27,638 nt of DNA from CAYFVU01 sp964346645 (GCA_964346645.1 CAYFVU010000042.1:1-27638), one strand, 5' to 3'; positions 15,297-23,377 are shown, numbered from the stretch's first letter. Notes: generated by a model from the letters alone, not told the origin. Numbers and translations are program-made.

Positions 15297-17435
15297 ATGA
15301 AAATTCGTGCAAAACTCGGAATCATGGAGCTCGTTCTGGCGGTAGGCTTTCTCGTGGCCCTCGGCGCGGTCATCTACTACACCAGCTCGATCCTCCAGCT
15401 CAAGGACTTTCAGCTGCAGTCTCGGGTGGTGCTCTCGAGACTCGACGAGGTGAATTATCGCACCAAGACACTGCTCACAACGAACGAGTCCATAGGAAAA
15501 CTGAGGCACGACTGGATGGGTTCCATTTTGAATTTCCAGGCATCCCTACAGGAGCTCTCGAGATCCGACGACATTTCGGTCTTGGGCAGCACTCAGCAGG
15601 AGCAGCTGCGAAACGCCACGGGGTGGTGGGAACAGATCTATTCCTGGTACTACCAGCCGGCTCTCAACCACCTGGAGGATATGGAGGAGGGGGAGATAGG
15701 CGAGCTGGTAGGCTCGAGCGGAATTTTCCAGACCCTCCTCGAGCTCAACGCCCGGGGCGAGTCGACCGAATACATCGGTGATTTCTACACCCTGCAGAAT
15801 TATCAGCAGCTGATAATCGATGAGACCGAAAAGTTTGTCAATCGAATGGACACCCTCTCGGAAAACATAAGGAGTCAGACGGAGCAGTACATACGTTACA
15901 GCTTCATCGTCGCCATCTCCGTCATCTTCCTCACCATCATCTTTGCCCTCATCGGCACGACCATCTTTTCCCGCAGGCTCAGCAGAAGGATAAAGGATGT
16001 GGAGAGCGCCATCAGAAGGGTGGCGGCGGGAGACTTTTCCCACGATCTCCACATAAAGTCCAAGGACGAATTCGAGACCCTCTCCGAGAACTACAACATC
16101 CTGAAAAATCAACTACAGGACAAGTTGAACGCCGTGCTGAATTTTATGCTGCACATCAACACCTCACTCTCCAGCGGGCCCGACCTCGATCGTATACTCC
16201 AACTCATCGCGGATTCTGCGGTCGAGAACACCTCGGCAGACGGCGCGGCGGTCCACCTGATCGAGAACGAGGGGCAACACCTGGTCCCGAAGTGCAGCGC
16301 CGGACGCTTCATCCCTCTGTATCAGGGCAACGGCACCCACGGCGCCGACGGAGGTAAGGAGGACGGAGAGGAGAAACCCTTCCACGAAACGGAACCCGTA
16401 CCTATAGACACGAATCTCCTCGGCAGCGCGGTGACAACCACTCGCCCCATCTTCATCCGTGACGCGGCACAGAGCGATGCGGAGGAGTTCCGAAACGATC
16501 CCGAGATGCAGGCCGAAATAGAGTCGACCATCATCACTCCCCTCACGGTGAGCAACCGTGTTCTCGGGACCATTACCATCGAGAAGAAACGGAACTCCGA
16601 ATCGAGCCTCACCGATCTCGACTACACCCACATGCAGACCTTCGCCGACTATGCCGCCCTCACCATAGAGAGCATCTTTACCTACGAGGAGCTCATCGAG
16701 CAACGAGAGCTTCGCAGGGACATACAGATCGCCGCCGATATCCAAAACGATCTCCTCCCGCGCCGTCTGCCCACTCTCAAGACCTTCCGGATATCCGCTT
16801 ACAGCTTGGCCGCCCGCGGCATCAGCGGCGATTATTACGACGCCTTCAGCATAGAGGACGGAAAGGTCGAGGTGGTCATCTGCGATGTGGTGGGCAAGGG
16901 AGTCCCCGCCTCGCTGCTTATGGTGATGATCCGTACGATTATCCGCCTCGTCGCCTCGCCGGGCAGGAAGCCGGCCCAACTCCTCACCTTCCTGAATAAG
17001 GGTATAAAGGATCGTATCGGCACCGACCACTTCGCTACGATGAGTATCCTCCACTACGACGAGAACGAACGCTCCATCGTATACTCCAACGCCGCCCATC
17101 CGCCTCTGCTCGTCTACCACAGTCAAAAGGGGGAATTCGTCGAAATAGACACGCCGGGACTTCCGATCGGCGTAGAGAAGGAGGAGAAGTACCAGCAGAA
17201 ATCGCTGAGCTTGGATCGAGGAGATATTCTCCTCCTCTTTACCGACGGCGTGCCGGAAGCGCGCAGCAGAGACGGAAGGGAGTACGGACTCAACTCCCTA
17301 AAGGAGACCGTAGCGAAGTACGCCGAAAAATCGCCGGAGGCCATACAGAAACAGATACGGCACGACCTCCAGCATTTCGTCGGCAACGAGGAGCAGCACG
17401 ACGACCAGACTCTCATAGTAATGAAGGTACCGTAG
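15297..17435 (+). CDS. Membrane sensor phosphatase: TM-HAMP-GAF-SpoIIE (RsbU-like PP2C)
   Basis: 712 residues. Membrane helix 1 (about 9-30) and helix 2 (201-224) bracket a ~170-residue extracytoplasmic, mostly helical sensor domain. HAMP follows (about 225-275), then a coiled-coil linker, a GAF domain (about 295-455) and a SpoIIE/PP2C serine phosphatase domain (about 485-712). The metal-binding acidic residues are present (GDYYD and CDVVGKG, then FTDGVPEA and a final HDDQT). Such enzymes dephosphorylate STAS anti-anti-sigma proteins; a STAS gene and an RsbW-like kinase gene converge on it at 17469-19558. The signal sensed cannot be read from the sequence. Confidence 0.93.
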   Translation: MKIRAKLGIMELVLAVGFLVALGAVIYYTSSILQLKDFQLQSRVVLSRLDEVNYRTKTLLTTNESIGKLRHDWMGSILNFQASLQELSRSDDISVLGSTQQEQLRNATGWWEQIYSWYYQPALNHLEDMEEGEIGELVGSSGIFQTLLELNARGESTEYIGDFYTLQNYQQLIIDETEKFVNRMDTLSENIRSQTEQYIRYSFIVAISVIFLTIIFALIGTTIFSRRLSRRIKDVESAIRRVAAGDFSHDLHIKSKDEFETLSENYNILKNQLQDKLNAVLNFMLHINTSLSSGPDLDRILQLIADSAVENTSADGAAVHLIENEGQHLVPKCSAGRFIPLYQGNGTHGADGGKEDGEEKPFHETEPVPIDTNLLGSAVTTTRPIFIRDAAQSDAEEFRNDPEMQAEIESTIITPLTVSNRVLGTITIEKKRNSESSLTDLDYTHMQTFADYAALTIESIFTYEELIEQRELRRDIQIAADIQNDLLPRRLPTLKTFRISAYSLAARGISGDYYDAFSIEDGKVEVVICDVVGKGVPASLLMVMIRTIIRLVASPGRKPAQLLTFLNKGIKDRIGTDHFATMSILHYDENERSIVYSNAAHPPLLVYHSQKGEFVEIDTPGLPIGVEKEEKYQQKSLSLDRGDILLLFTDGVPEARSRDGREYGLNSLKETVAKYAEKSPEAIQKQIRHDLQHFVGNEEQHDDQTLIVMKVP

Positions 17436-17455
17436 AGCCCACCGGGCGGGTCTCC

Positions 17456-17468
17456 ACCCCAGTGGGGT
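17456..17468. terminator. Small hairpin between convergent genes
   Basis: ACCCC-AGT-GGGGT directly abuts the stop codon of the minus-strand gene and lies 20 bases past the phosphatase stop. The stem is only 5 base pairs and no T-tract follows, so a bidirectional terminator role is weakly supported. Confidence 0.2.
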
Positions 17469-18626
17469 TCAGAGCCGTACGGAAAGGGTTATGAGGGTGA
17501 GGTCGAGGTCGTCCACATAGTTGACGTAGCTGTCGAAACGCACGCCCAGCTGCGAGCATGCATCCTCGAGATAGGATAGATAGCTGAGGCCGATACGCCC
17601 CGAGAGATCTTCTTCCTCGCTCAATTTCTCACCGTAGAACTCGGCGAGCCCTTTGCCGTTGTCGACGTGCTTGTTGCTGTTTTCGATCTCCCGCCGCACC
17701 TCTCTACTGTCCACCATCCGGTTGTACAATACTATGTGGGTAGCCTTGTCGTTACCCAGGGTAAAACGCCGCCCCTGTATCCTCCAGGCGAGGGTTGCAC
17801 TGCCCTGTGACTCTTCTACCCTCTGCAGCACGCTGCGTCTCAACTCTGCGTCCTTCATCACTGCGGAGAAGTCGAGCTCCCCGCTCGGATCGGCCGCGAG
17901 CGCACGCTTGAGCAGGCTCGTCTCCGCATAGGCGCCGAGCTCCATGATCAGGAGGCTCAGGTAATCGGCAATGACCGTTCGTCTGAGGTAGTTCTTCAGC
18001 ACCGCCTCTATCTCGCGCAGTACTCCCGTCCTGCTCTTTACATCGGCCTGCTTGATCAATAGGCCCCACAGGAGCGGATTTAGCGACTCGAGGAAGTGCT
18101 CTCCCTTGAGGCGGGCGATCTCACGCTCCTCGGTCGAGAGAGTCTCGTCCTCGGCAATGAGATCGCCCACGGCCCGTTGTACGATCTCGTCTATGATCTT
18201 GCTCAGCTCCTCGTGCCCCAGGAACTTCTCCGAGTCTCCCACCATAGTGAATTCGTTCAACGGCTGTTGCGGGTGCTTCCTGTTCCAGCCTACGATGACA
18301 GGGGTGTCGCTGAGTTCCCTTCCGAGGATCATACCGAACTTCTTGTAGAGAATTGCGTAGGCGATGAGCTTAGAGACATCCATTATCTCCGCACGCTTCG
18401 AGAGAAAATCGGAACGGGAGAGCTCTATGCGCGAGACATAACCGGCGTAGACCATCCGCTGAAGGGTCTTCGCCGAATAGGCGGAGATCTGTATTTCGTC
18501 GCCTACGAAATTCTTCTTCTTGTCGTGGGCATCCGAGCGGCGTTGATTGAAGAAGTACTTGCCGTCGTCGGTGAGGGTAACGGAAAGGGGGAGCTCGATA
18601 GTGACGTTTTTCTTCGCTCGCCTCAT
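17469..18626 (-). CDS. Degenerate GHKL-like protein, third gene of the STAS/RsbW operon
   Basis: 385 residues, no named family. It aligns by eye along its length with the 399-residue protein at 26332: for example AGYVSRIELSRSDF with HGLISSIHFAQFEF, LIAYAILYKKF with YIIYGILHKRF, and VIADYLSLLIMELGAYAE with AISDYLSLILIELVQYAE. The last segment looks like an N-box with the Asn replaced by Tyr (E229, Y233), and the loops after it lack D-x-G-x-G, so ATP binding is unlikely. It follows the RsbW-like gene by 14 bases. The position suggests a partner or adaptor in the same switch. The ATG at 18626 lacks a good ribosome site, consistent with translational coupling. Confidence 0.8.
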   Translation of the reverse strand: MRRAKKNVTIELPLSVTLTDDGKYFFNQRRSDAHDKKKNFVGDEIQISAYSAKTLQRMVYAGYVSRIELSRSDFLSKRAEIMDVSKLIAYAILYKKFGMILGRELSDTPVIVGWNRKHPQQPLNEFTMVGDSEKFLGHEELSKIIDEIVQRAVGDLIAEDETLSTEEREIARLKGEHFLESLNPLLWGLLIKQADVKSRTGVLREIEAVLKNYLRRTVIADYLSLLIMELGAYAETSLLKRALAADPSGELDFSAVMKDAELRRSVLQRVEESQGSATLAWRIQGRRFTLGNDKATHIVLYNRMVDSREVRREIENSNKHVDNGKGLAEFYGEKLSEEEDLSGRIGLSYLSYLEDACSQLGVRFDSYVNYVDDLDLTLITLSVRL

Positions 18627-18640
18627 AGTTCCATGACTGC

Positions 18641-19195
18641 TCAGGCAGACGAAAGATCTATGCCGGGTCGTTTCTTCTCTCCGAAGTGCTTGTACACGGC
18701 CACCGCATTCCGCTTGTCGTTGAACACAATGCCGCCGTCCCAGTACTCCAGAGCGGCAAAAAGGGCGTTGCCGCCGTCCTCATCGGTACTCGTCTCGGAA
18801 CGGTAGGAGAAGTACTTCTCGAGCTCCTCGAAGTTTTGCTGCTCGAAGCACTCGGTTCGCTTTAGGTTGAAGTCGTTCCACTGTTCGAGATCCTGGAACC
18901 CTTCCCCCTCATCTTCGACCACGAGGTGTGCGTGATTCTTGCTGAACGAGGCCCAGACGCGAACCTTCTTAGATGGATCCATTTTGTTGCCGTGGCGCAC
19001 GGCGTTCTTGATAAGCTCGCTGACCTGCTGTTCGAGCAGGTTGATCTCCTTTATCTCCGCCGGGGCCTTCTGCACGATGAGGAGAGAAAAGAACCTCACC
19101 TGACGAAGATCGCTGGGGAACTCTTTGTAGAGCATCCCCTTGGTATCGAACAACGGGTCGTTACCGTCTATACGTATCGTTTTATTGTCCTGCAT
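18641..19195 (-). CDS. RsbW-like anti-sigma/serine kinase ATPase
   Basis: 184 residues of the HATPase_c (GHKL) type. The N-box SELIKNAVRHGNK has E60 and N64, the G1 box is EDEGEGF (D95, G97, G99), and a Gly-rich segment (DEDGGNALFAALEYWDGGIVF) corresponds to G2, so nucleotide binding looks intact. RsbW/SpoIIAB-type proteins hold a target (often a sigma factor) and phosphorylate a STAS antagonist. It lies 15 bases downstream of the STAS gene and 14 bases upstream of a degenerate GHKL-like gene. No sigma factor gene is adjacent, so the target is unknown. The ATG at 19195 follows GAGGGAG at a rather long spacing. Confidence 0.88.
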   Translation of the reverse strand: MQDNKTIRIDGNDPLFDTKGMLYKEFPSDLRQVRFFSLLIVQKAPAEIKEINLLEQQVSELIKNAVRHGNKMDPSKKVRVWASFSKNHAHLVVEDEGEGFQDLEQWNDFNLKRTECFEQQNFEELEKYFSYRSETSTDEDGGNALFAALEYWDGGIVFNDKRNAVAVYKHFGEKKRPGIDLSSA

Positions 19196-19210
19196 ATTGC
19201 ATACTCTCCC

Positions 19211-19558
19211 TCAATTCGAGGTTTCGTCGAGCTCCTTGAGCGCAGTCTTCACGTTTTCGACAATGGGAAAGTATTCCATGAGTTTCGTGAGGCGAATTAC
19301 CTTCTCTACGGACCCGTGAACGTTCGCGATCCGCAGGTGCAGCTCCTTGTGCTTTATGGTGGTGTAGACATGGATGAGGGCCCCAACCCCGCTGCTGTCT
19401 ATGTAGTCCACCTTCTCCATATTGATGACGAAGCGTTGGACACCCTTTCCCAGCAGGCGGTCCACCAGCTCCTTGAGTTCGTGGGCATTGTAGAGGTCCA
19501 TATCTCCGACTACATCGAGAATATACACCGAGTTATACCGTCTGAGCTTTATCTCCAT
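19211..19558 (-). CDS. STAS-domain anti-anti-sigma factor
   Basis: 115 residues, a single STAS domain of the SpoIIAA/RsbV type. The phosphorylation loop is DYIDSSGVGAL, and S56 is the residue equivalent to the phosphorylated serine of SpoIIAA. The fold pattern (N-terminal strand, LYNAHELKELVDRLL helix, FVINMEKV strand) is typical. It is the first gene of a three-gene operon with an RsbW-like kinase and a degenerate GHKL-like protein; the RsbU-like phosphatase encoded at 15297-17435 is the obvious candidate to dephosphorylate it. The ATG at 19558 has AGGA 6 bases upstream. Confidence 0.93.
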   Translation of the reverse strand: MEIKLRRYNSVYILDVVGDMDLYNAHELKELVDRLLGKGVQRFVINMEKVDYIDSSGVGALIHVYTTIKHKELHLRIANVHGSVEKVIRLTKLMEYFPIVENVKTALKELDETSN

Positions 19559-19615
19559 TTTTGTTCCTAACTACGCTGCGTCGGAAGTTTTTCGGATTCC
19601 AGCGCGACCACGCAT

Positions 19616-19644
19616 ACCGTACCACTATTACATGGAGAGGTCAA
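19616..19644 (-). promoter_or_regulatory. Candidate promoter of the STAS-RsbW operon
   Basis: On the minus strand TTGACC (19644-19639), a 17-base spacer and TACGGT (19621-19616). The start would lie near 19609, about 50 bases before the STAS ATG. It sits between the pcm stop and the STAS gene, so the operon need not depend on pcm transcription. Confidence 0.4.
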
Positions 19645-19658
19645 GAAAAATGGACAAT

Positions 19659-20291
19659 TTACTCCGTTCCACGGAGCATAGGCACGAAACGAACCCCCCC
19701 ATGAGTGGTGGTGCTGAACTCATCGCCCTCCCGCTGTACCCGCACGAGGTACTGACTCCCCTTGCCGACGGGAGCCACCACCCTCCCTCCGTCCTTCAGC
19801 TGCGAGAGAATCGCATGGGGTATCTCGGGTGGCGCAGCCGATAGGATAACCGCATCGTAAGGAGCGCCGGCTTCGTACCCTTCGAATCCGTCCCCCTCGA
19901 TGCACTGCACGTTCTCGTATCCGAGACTGTTGAGCCTCACCGTGGCGGTCCTGCACAGATCGGGGAAACGCTCCACCGTGTAGACCATCTCGGTTAATAG
20001 AGAGAGCAGCGCGGCCACATACCCGGATCCGGTGCCGATCTCTAAAACCGTCTCCCCGCCCTGCAAATCACAGAGATCTATCATGAGGGCGACGATATAG
20101 GGCTGGCTTATCGTCTGTCCATCCCCTATGGGCACCGGTCTGTCCGCATATGCCGCACGCCTCGACCCCTCGGGGACGAACTCGTGACGGGGGACCCTCT
20201 CGAGCGCTTCGATGAGTCGAGGACTGGTAATACCGCGCCCCTTTATCTGCGTCTCTACCATTTCGACCCGCAACTTTTCTTCTTCGTCCAT
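19659..20291 (-). CDS. pcm: Protein-L-isoaspartate O-methyltransferase
   Basis: 210 residues, normal length. It transfers a methyl group from S-adenosylmethionine to L-isoaspartyl residues in aged proteins, starting their repair. Diagnostic motifs: VPRHEFVPE, then AYADRPVPIGDGQTISQPYIVA, the SAM-binding motif VLEIGTGSGYVAALL (motif I), and a GDGFEGYEAGAPYDAVILSAAPPEIP segment, ending in GGRVVAPVG. The ATG at 20291 has GGAG 7 bases upstream; a GTG at 20297 would add two residues. It is divergent from the XRE regulator and is followed on the same strand by the STAS operon, which appears to have its own promoter. Confidence 0.95.
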   Translation of the reverse strand: MDEEEKLRVEMVETQIKGRGITSPRLIEALERVPRHEFVPEGSRRAAYADRPVPIGDGQTISQPYIVALMIDLCDLQGGETVLEIGTGSGYVAALLSLLTEMVYTVERFPDLCRTATVRLNSLGYENVQCIEGDGFEGYEAGAPYDAVILSAAPPEIPHAILSQLKDGGRVVAPVGKGSQYLVRVQREGDEFSTTTHGGVRFVPMLRGTE

Positions 20292-20345
20292 ATGCACACT
20301 CCGAGACCGCTAATAAAACGTTTTTATACTCGCAATTAGCGTGTT

Positions 20346-20367
20346 GTGTTCACTCAGACTTGAACAC
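20346..20367. promoter_or_regulatory. Inverted repeat GTGTTC-N10-GAACAC in the pcm/XRE intergenic region
   Basis: Perfect 6-base arms (20346-20351 and 20362-20367) separated by 10 bases, the geometry of a dimeric repressor site. It lies between divergent pcm and the XRE gene. A second element, ATATG-ATAC-CATAT (20379-20392), is nearby. Possibly an operator for the adjacent XRE protein; this is inference. Confidence 0.3.
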
Positions 20368-20436
20368 TACTATGTTTCATATGATACCATATAGTAAGAA
20401 TAATGGAAAGTTTGGACAAAAAATGTGGGGGCACCT

Positions 20437-20769
20437 ATGACGAGGGTACAGGAGCTTCTCATTATGAATCTTAAGAAGGCGAGGAGCCGTCTCGGCTATT
20501 CCCAAATGGTTTTAGCGGAGCAGGCCGGCATATCGCTCGGCTTTCTCGGAGACATCGAGGCGGGTAAAAAATTCCCCTCGGCGAAGACGCTGCAGAGAAT
20601 CATCGACGCACTCGGTCTGGCGCCGCACGAACTCTTCGTAGGAAGCGAGGATTGCAGCATCCCGAGACACCACGAGCTCATCATCAACATGGAGCGGGAG
20701 CTGGCAACCCGCATCAACGGTCAGATCACCTACGTCTTAGACAAGCACTTCCTCAACAAAGGGAAGTAG
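20437..20769 (+). CDS. XRE-family helix-turn-helix regulator
   Basis: 110 residues from the ATG at 20437 (a GTG at 20425 would add MGAP). The HTH_3 domain spans about residues 8-65: NLKKARSRLGYSQMVLAEQAGISLGFLGDIEAGKKFPSAKTLQRIIDALGLAPHEL, a classic Cro/CI-type fold with all five helices. The remaining ~45 residues are helical and probably dimerise. It lies 59 bases upstream of the CBS-HATPase gene on the same strand and may control that operon or itself. No prophage or restriction genes are near, so a chromosomal regulatory role is more likely than phage repression. Confidence 0.9.
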   Translation: MTRVQELLIMNLKKARSRLGYSQMVLAEQAGISLGFLGDIEAGKKFPSAKTLQRIIDALGLAPHELFVGSEDCSIPRHHELIINMERELATRINGQITYVLDKHFLNKGK

Positions 20770-20828
20770 CACCCACTCGCAGCCGCACCCTATCGTTTCT
20801 CCCGAAAAATAGGATATACTCCACAAGT

Positions 20829-21764
20829 ATGCAGTCGGTCCCCATAAACACCTACGACTCCCCCACGGCGATGCTCGATCTCGTCTACAACTTGAAGGTA
20901 AAGGACGTCATGTCTACAGACCTGCACACCGTGTCCCCGGGAACGCCCATGCGGGAGGCGCAGCGGGTCATGAAAGAGTACAACATAACCGGGCTCCCCG
21001 TAGCCGAGCACGAGAACCTCATAGGGATAGTCAGCATGCAGGACGTGCTCACGGCCCTCGAAGAGAACCGCATCGATGAGGCCTCACAGGAGTTCATGAG
21101 CCGCAAGCTCATCGTCCTCGAAGACGACATGCCGATTTCCTTCGCCGTCTCGTACTTCGAGAAATACACCTTTCACCGCTTTCCCGTGCTGAACTCCCAT
21201 AACAGACTCGTAGGCCTGGTGACCAGCAGAGACATCATCACCCGTCTGCTCATCGAGGCGAACAAGGAGCTCGAACGGCTCGAACGGAGCCGCGACACCG
21301 GTAAGCCCCCTCTTCCGGGACGGATCGATCGGGAGTTCTCCGTATTTCACTACGACTTCGAGAACGCCGGAGGCGCCTCCACGGAGATAAAGAAACTCCT
21401 CAAACAGCGCCAGGTGGACACACAGACCGCACGCCGGATCGCGATTGCCGCCTATGAGCTGGAGATGAACCTGGTAGTCCACTCCGACGGCGGTAGCATA
21501 CGCTTCCTCTTCGACGGCAACCGGGCCGTGGTGGAGGCGCAGGACGACGGACCGGGGATTGCCGACGTGCAACTCGCCCAAGAGGAGGGATATACCACCG
21601 CGGGCGAGTGGATTCGCTCCCTTGGCTTCGGGGCGGGGATGGGACTGCCGAACGTGAAGCGGGTCGCCGATGAGTTTAACCTAAGCTCTTCCGAGGGCGG
21701 CGGCACCTTCGCCCGCGCCGTCATACGGCTGCAAGAGAAATACACTGCATCAAGGAGAACATAA
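20829..21764 (+). CDS. CBS-CBS-HATPase signalling protein (RsbW/RsbT-like kinase with nucleotide sensor)
   Basis: 311 residues. Two CBS motifs (about 22-80 and 86-145) precede a GHKL ATPase domain (about 168-303). The ATPase boxes are intact: N-box YELEMNLVVHS (E210, N214), G1 AQDDGPGI (D240, G241, G243) and G2 GFGAGMGLPNVKRV (266-279). The GAGMGL form is like RsbT or anti-sigma kinases. The CBS pair suggests control by adenine nucleotides. It is followed directly by DRTGG and PHP genes; in clostridia related sets lie beside [FeFe]-hydrogenase and Nuo-like genes. The ATG at 20829 gives a compact N-terminus; a longer open frame from 20652 overlaps the XRE gene and is not supported. Confidence 0.9.
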   Translation: MQSVPINTYDSPTAMLDLVYNLKVKDVMSTDLHTVSPGTPMREAQRVMKEYNITGLPVAEHENLIGIVSMQDVLTALEENRIDEASQEFMSRKLIVLEDDMPISFAVSYFEKYTFHRFPVLNSHNRLVGLVTSRDIITRLLIEANKELERLERSRDTGKPPLPGRIDREFSVFHYDFENAGGASTEIKKLLKQRQVDTQTARRIAIAAYELEMNLVVHSDGGSIRFLFDGNRAVVEAQDDGPGIADVQLAQEEGYTTAGEWIRSLGFGAGMGLPNVKRVADEFNLSSSEGGGTFARAVIRLQEKYTASRRT

Positions 21765-22100
21765 ATGACCATACGACAGTGCACCGAGGCCCTCGAGGCC
21801 GAGCTATTGGTAGAGGGAAATCCCGAGGCCGAGATCACGGGAGGCTACACCTCCGACCTCCTCAGCGACGTGATGGGCAATGCGCCCGATCAGAGCGTGC
21901 TGGTAACGATACAGGCGCACAAGAACACCGTTGCCGTCGCCTCGCTCGCCGGCATTAGCGCGGTGGTGCTCTGTAACGGACGGACCGTACCCGAGGACAT
22001 GCGCGAAGCCGCCGAGAAGGAGGGGATCAGCCTCCTCGGGACCAAACGGAACCAGTTTACTACCAGCGCCCTCATCGCCCGCGAGCTCGGCATCGTCTGA
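21765..22100 (+). CDS. DRTGG-domain protein
   Basis: 111 residues forming a single DRTGG domain, the small fold otherwise found in phosphotransacetylase N-terminal regions and CBS-linked pyrophosphatases. Characteristic features: EITGGYTSDLLSDVMGNAPDQSVLVTIQAH, a central NTVAVASLAGISAVVLCNG, and a closing EAAEKEGISLLGT. Function unknown; probably a ligand-binding regulator acting with the neighbouring CBS-HATPase. AAGGAG lies 9 bases before the ATG, and the gene begins immediately after the CBS-HATPase stop. The PHP gene follows after 9 bases. Confidence 0.9.
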   Translation: MTIRQCTEALEAELLVEGNPEAEITGGYTSDLLSDVMGNAPDQSVLVTIQAHKNTVAVASLAGISAVVLCNGRTVPEDMREAAEKEGISLLGTKRNQFTTSALIARELGIV

Positions 22101-22109
22101 CAGTCTCCC

Positions 22110-22805
22110 ATGAGAGTCAGCACCGAGCTACACATACACAGCTGTGCGAGTCCCTGCGGCAGCCTCGAGATGTCGCCGGCCCGCATCGCATCGGAAGCCG
22201 CACGCAAGGGGATAGGGATGATCGCCCTGACCGACCACAACACCGCACGCAATGCGCCGGCCTTCGAAGTCTGCTGCCGGCGCGAGGGCATCGCGGGTCT
22301 CTACGGCCTCGAGGTGACGACGAGGGAGGAGGCGCACATACTGACCATCTTCGGAAGTGTGGAGCACGCACAGGAGATGGGGGCGCGGGTGGAGGCGAGC
22401 TTGCCGGATCTCAGTAAGTCCCCCTCCCCCTTCGGCGATCAGATCTACGTCGACGAGGACGAGTACATCCTCGGAGAGATACCGAAGGCACTCTTCTCTG
22501 CAACCGAGCTCTCTACCGAGGAGGTTTTCGATGCAGCACGCGCAATCGGCGGGCTGGTCATCCCGAGTCACATCGACCGGCCCTCGTTCAGCATCGTCAT
22601 GCAGCTCGGCTTTCTGCCTGATCTGCCCTTCGACGCCGTGGAGTGTGTTTCTCTTCCCTGCGAAGCCGACACCTACGGAATACCACTTATTACCAACTCC
22701 GACGCTCATTTCCCCGACGACATAGGCACACGCCCATCATGTCTCGAGATGGAGAGGGTAGATTTTCCGGGTCTCCGTGCGGCGCTGCAGGCTCTGCGCG
22801 AGTAG
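22110..22805 (+). CDS. PHP-domain metal-dependent phosphoesterase
   Basis: 231 residues, a stand-alone PHP domain (polymerase and histidinol phosphatase superfamily). The metal ligands are all visible: ELHIHS (H8, H10), ALTDHNTA, GLEVT, PSHIDRP and NSDAH, consistent with an active di- or trinuclear site. Members hydrolyse small phosphoesters such as 5',3'-bisphosphates or oligonucleotide ends; the substrate here cannot be named. The insert between GLEV and PSHID (about 75-150) contains a YVDEDEYIL segment. It closes the CBS-HATPase / DRTGG / PHP operon and converges on the response regulator gene, with only 4 bases between the stops. Confidence 0.92.
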   Translation: MRVSTELHIHSCASPCGSLEMSPARIASEAARKGIGMIALTDHNTARNAPAFEVCCRREGIAGLYGLEVTTREEAHILTIFGSVEHAQEMGARVEASLPDLSKSPSPFGDQIYVDEDEYILGEIPKALFSATELSTEEVFDAARAIGGLVIPSHIDRPSFSIVMQLGFLPDLPFDAVECVSLPCEADTYGIPLITNSDAHFPDDIGTRPSCLEMERVDFPGLRAALQALRE

Positions 22806-22809
22806 CCTG

Positions 22810-23250
22810 CTACGAATTTTCCAGCACGTTTTTCAATCGCTCGATCACCTTCGCACGGTCGAGGGGTTTGATGATGTAGTTTTTCGCACCGAGCATGAAC
22901 GCCTTCTTTACCAGATCCTGTTTTCCGAGGGCGCTGATCATGACGACTCGTGCTTCGCCGTCGTACTCGACTATCTTCTCTAAAGCCGTCACTCCGTCCA
23001 TACCCGGCATGGTGATGTCCATCGTGACCAAATCGATATCGGGATAGAGACTCTTGTACTTATCCAGCGCCTCCTCTCCGTCGGAGGCGGTGTCTGCGAT
23101 CTCATACCCCTCGCTGCTCAGTATTCTGGAAAGCTGTTTTTTGACAAAGATTGAGTCATCCACTATGAGAATTTTGTACGAGCTCCCGTCCGGTTTCTGG
23201 CCGTCCGGCACTCTCTGGTTTACATCCGGATAGTCGGATTTTGTCTTCAC
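22810..23250 (-). CDS. CheY-like single-domain response regulator
   Basis: 146 residues from a GTG at 23250 that has AAGGAG 6 bases upstream; the longer open frame to 23418 would add an unconserved extension across the promoter. A ~25-residue polar N-terminal tail precedes a complete receiver domain: acidic pair D31/D32, phospho-acceptor D78 in VTMDITMPGMDG, the Ser of MISAL and the Lys of IIKPLD. There is no output domain, so it must act by protein contact, like CheY or the phospho-relay arm of a partner switch. No histidine kinase gene is nearby. Confidence 0.93.
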   Translation of the reverse strand: MKTKSDYPDVNQRVPDGQKPDGSSYKILIVDDSIFVKKQLSRILSSEGYEIADTASDGEEALDKYKSLYPDIDLVTMDITMPGMDGVTALEKIVEYDGEARVVMISALGKQDLVKKAFMLGAKNYIIKPLDRAKVIERLKNVLENS

Positions 23251-23284
23251 ACGGCACTCCTTTTCGATTAAGCTCGTACCACGT

Positions 23285-23312
23285 ATTCTAGAGAAATTGC
23301 GGATAATTGCAA
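23285..23312 (-). promoter_or_regulatory. Candidate promoter of the response regulator gene
   Basis: On the minus strand TTGCAA (23312-23307), 16-base spacer, TAGAAT (23290-23285). The start would be near 23278, about 28 bases before the GTG and including its AAGGAG site. Confidence 0.45.
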
Positions 23313-23331
23313 GCGCAGCAATTCGCATTTT

Positions 23332-23347
23332 GGAATTCCTTCCGGAA
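23332..23347. promoter_or_regulatory. Two adjoining palindromes between divergent promoters
   Basis: GGAATTCC (23332-23339) is followed directly by TTCCGGAA (23340-23347). Both are perfect 8-base palindromes and they lie between the divergent candidate promoters of the response regulator and the homocysteine cluster. They could form a binding site for a sulfur or methionine regulator, but this is speculative. Confidence 0.2.
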
Positions 23348-23377
23348 TAAGAATTACCGTGCACGCGTTTTTCCGCC

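Noticed and set aside
16164..17126. 320-codon frame antisense to the SpoIIE phosphatase
   Set aside because: Lies wholly opposite the GAF and phosphatase domains and shows no domain of its own.
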